Made by a program: the position numbers and the translations under genes. Source: Granulicella sp. dw_53 (GTDB lineage: Bacteria > Acidobacteriota > Terriglobia > Terriglobales > Acidobacteriaceae). From it: a stretch of 64,000 nucleotides of DNA. The notes beneath the pieces are model-generated. The model was not told the origin of the DNA. It searched no databases and saw nothing but the letters and a program-made list of their open reading frames with translations. The stretch is from contig NZ_JAAVUR010000003.1 of NCBI RefSeq assembly GCF_018449545.1, positions 310,001-374,000 of the forward strand, given 5' to 3'. The stretch's first letter is position 1. Each line of letters starts with the position of its first letter. This document shows, one piece after another, positions 62,149-64,000 of this stretch.

Positions 62149-63234
62149 ATGCCGAGTCAGCAGGAAGTCCGTTGGTCGCAGCTAAAGGTTGGGGTAATCG
62201 TACTCGTAGCGGCGGTAATCCTGACGACGTTGCTGTTCCTGATGACGAGTGCGTCAGGTATGGGAATTCTGTCGCACAAGCTGACGATTACAACGTACTT
62301 TGAGAACTCCGCTGGCCTGAAAGAGGGCGCCGCGGTCAACCTGCAGGGCGTCACGATCGGAACGGTGAAGACGGTGACGGTGGTGACCGATCCGGCGCGC
62401 AAGCTGACTCCGGTGAAGGTTGTGATGAAGCTGAACGAGAAGTTCTCTTCGAGCCTGAAGAAGGATTCGAAGGCTGCGCTGACCACAGTGGGAGTGCTGG
62501 GCGACACGGTGGTCGACGTGAACAGCCAGTTTGCCGCAGGGCCGCTGTTGCAGGACGGCGACGAACTGAAGACTCTGGAGACTCCCAGCCTTACGGACGT
62601 GGTGAAGGCCAGCCAGGGCACGATCGAGAGCCTGAATGTAATTTTGGCGAAGATGAACGTGGTCGTCGACAATCTTCAGTCGGGCAAGGGATCGATCGGG
62701 ATGCTGATCAACAACCCCGATCTGTACAACAAGGCCAATGCAACAGTCGACGAACTCCTGAAGCTGGAGAAGAATCTGAACAACGGCCGCGGCTCCATCG
62801 GCAAGCTGATGACCGACGATACGCTGTACAACCGGCTGAACGATACAGCCGGCAAGCTGCAGAACATCGCCGCCTCTCTGGATAAGGGCAAGGGTACGGC
62901 GGGAATGCTGCTGAAGGACGACTCGATGTACAAGAACCTGAACTCGACGCTGGCGCACGCGAATTCCCTGCTGGCGGATGCGGACGCGGGTAAGGGCGGT
63001 CTCGGCCTGTTGACCAAGGATCCGAAGTTTCGCCAGGATCTGAGCAATACGCTGACGCAGGTGAATACATTGATCTCAGGCGTGAACGAGGGCAAGGGAA
63101 CGCTGGGCAAGCTGACTCAGGACGAAGCGGTGTACACCAACCTGAACAAGCTGCTAACCGAGAGCACGACGTTGGTTACGACGATTCGACAAGACCCGAA
63201 GAAGTACCTGACGATCCACCTCAAGATCTTCTAA
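62149..63234 (+). CDS. MlaD/MCE-family lipid transport protein with five C-terminal repeats
   Basis: 361 aa. One N-terminal membrane helix (about 12-33, KVGVIVLVAAVILTTLLFLM), then an MCE domain (about 40-125: TYFENSAGLKEGAAVNLQGVTIGTVKTV), a component of Mla-type ring pores that move phospholipids between membranes. The C-terminal half (about 179-348) contains five tandem repeats of about 34 residues each beginning G(K/R)G(S/T/G)xG and containing (D/N)-(L/Y)-(Y/F). No mlaE/mlaF or mlaC is in the window. Confidence 0.9.
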   Translation: MPSQQEVRWSQLKVGVIVLVAAVILTTLLFLMTSASGMGILSHKLTITTYFENSAGLKEGAAVNLQGVTIGTVKTVTVVTDPARKLTPVKVVMKLNEKFSSSLKKDSKAALTTVGVLGDTVVDVNSQFAAGPLLQDGDELKTLETPSLTDVVKASQGTIESLNVILAKMNVVVDNLQSGKGSIGMLINNPDLYNKANATVDELLKLEKNLNNGRGSIGKLMTDDTLYNRLNDTAGKLQNIAASLDKGKGTAGMLLKDDSMYKNLNSTLAHANSLLADADAGKGGLGLLTKDPKFRQDLSNTLTQVNTLISGVNEGKGTLGKLTQDEAVYTNLNKLLTESTTLVTTIRQDPKKYLTIHLKIF

Positions 63235-63257
63235 GCATTCGAAAGTTCAAAACGGAG

Positions 63258-63291
63258 ACGCCGAGCCATCATGGCTCGGCGTTTCTGCTTT
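63258..63291 (+). terminator. Rho-independent terminator after mlaD-like gene
   Basis: ACGCCGAGCC (63258-63267) pairs with GGCTCGGCGT (63273-63282), loop ATCAT, followed by TTCTGCTTTG. Confidence 0.85.
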
Positions 63292-63381
63292 GACGTGGAA
63301 GAGGGGTTTGGTATTGTTGCGTACCGCTCCGTCTATAAGTTCTACGTCCGCGAAACTGAGCCCCAACGCGAAAGGAAGTCT

Positions 63382-64000
63382 ATGCTTTTGAAGTCACTCG
63401 CCACCCTTGTTGTCGTCTCCACTGGCCTTGCCGTGGGACAGACGCCATCCTCACCCGCAACGGCCAGCGCTCCGAAGGCTGAACCGAAGAAGCCGGTGAG
63501 CTTCGATCTCTCGGCGATCGACAAGACTGTCGATCCTTGTACGGACTTTTACGCCTATGTGTGCGGCAACTGGAAGAAGAACAATCCGATTCCCGACGAC
63601 CAGGTGCGATGGGGCCAGTTCAACGCGCTGGCGGAGCGGAACAACTACCTGCTGTACGCCGACCTGAAGGCCGCGGCAGACGCGCCAAAGACGCCCTTGC
63701 AGACGCAGTATGGCAACTACTTTGCCGCGTGCATGAATGAAGATCTGGCGAACAAGCTGGGGACCAAGCCGATCGATCCTGCGCTGAAGGCGATTGCAGC
63801 CTGGAACGACAAGAAGACGCTGGCAGCGCTGGTAGTCTCGATGGAGGAGAAGTATTCGACGAACCTCTTTCTAAGGTTCGGGTCGGATCAGGATCAGAAG
63901 GACTCGACGAAGCAGATCGGGGACCTCGACCAGGGAGGACTGAGCCTGCCGGACCGGGACTACTACCTGAACGACGACGAACGCTCGAAGACGCTGCGCA
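63382..64000 (+). CDS. M13-family (neprilysin/PepO) metallopeptidase, truncated by window end
   Basis: At least 206 aa; the gene runs off the window. ATG 63382 has AAAGGA upstream. Signal peptide about 1-19 (GLAVGQ). DPCTDFYAYVCGNWKKNNPIPDDQVRWGQFNALAERN is the M13 N-terminal signature, and LPDRDYYLNDDERSKTLR the next conserved block. The zinc motif HExxH lies beyond the edge. Periplasmic or secreted oligopeptidase, like others of this organism. Confidence 0.93.
   Translation, partial: MLLKSLATLVVVSTGLAVGQTPSSPATASAPKAEPKKPVSFDLSAIDKTVDPCTDFYAYVCGNWKKNNPIPDDQVRWGQFNALAERNNYLLYADLKAAADAPKTPLQTQYGNYFAACMNEDLANKLGTKPIDPALKAIAAWNDKKTLAALVVSMEEKYSTNLFLRFGSDQDQKDSTKQIGDLDQGGLSLPDRDYYLNDDERSKTLR

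Overview
The window is 64 kb of high-G+C (about 60%) bacterial chromosome. Gene content points to an Acidobacteriota member of the Terriglobia/Acidobacteriaceae type (inference, not a database match). The clues are a winged-helix domain fused to a membrane anchor of the kind common in that group, a PEP-CTERM protein, class II (B12) ribonucleotide reductase, GH92 mannosidase, M1/M13 peptidases, TonB-C-domain-only proteins and an A2-type cytochrome oxidase subunit I. I saw no rRNA, tRNA, CRISPR array or intact insertion sequence. Most of the many overlapping reading frames are antisense shadows created by high-G+C codon bias and are omitted.

Layout. 1-4.1 kb: glycogen phosphorylase followed tightly by a receiver-PP2C phosphatase and a STAS anti-anti-sigma protein. 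4.2-10.8 kb: SDR oxidoreductase, orphan OppF-like ATPase, TauE-type exporter, DUF971, DUF3050, LOG-family protein, Fic AMPylase, small secreted protein. 11-16.8 kb: UvrD/PcrA helicase with an unusual acidic insert, a 51-aa basic protein, APC permease with a probable CTG start, adenosine deaminase. 17-26 kb: ABC exporter, GH19-like enzyme, GH92 mannosidase, Tat phosphoesterase, membrane-bound winged-helix protein. 26-31 kb: orphan antitoxin, 46-aa Lys/Ser-rich protein, VirK-like gene with a frameshift, a CsgG-like/Ig-like pair, glycosyltransferase. 31.2-33.6 kb: an AT-rich island with an AAA ATPase and an overlapping TOPRIM-like gene, the best candidate here for a defence system. 33.6-46.7 kb: class II RNR, patatin-like membrane protein, Crp/Fnr regulator, ctaD with a coupled cysteine-rich mini-protein under a perfect Crp-type operator, and a penicillin-acylase-type hydrolase. 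46.7-54.3 kb: ArsB-like transporter, divergent S8-like protease, PEP-CTERM protein, HNH nuclease, Dabb protein, thioredoxin-like protein, and a carbonic anhydrase translationally coupled to a bestrophin channel. 54.3-64 kb: M1 peptidase, two TonB-C paralogues, a lone AAA ATPase, LolD-like ATPase, AcpS, MCE/MlaD protein, and a truncated M13 peptidase at the edge.

Cutting across this is a family of about 300-bp intergenic repeats with three diverged copies (7979-8259 minus; 41820-42113 plus; 56956-57272 plus). They share a block of cytosine runs at one end and a strongly conserved core at the other, and no coding region explains them.
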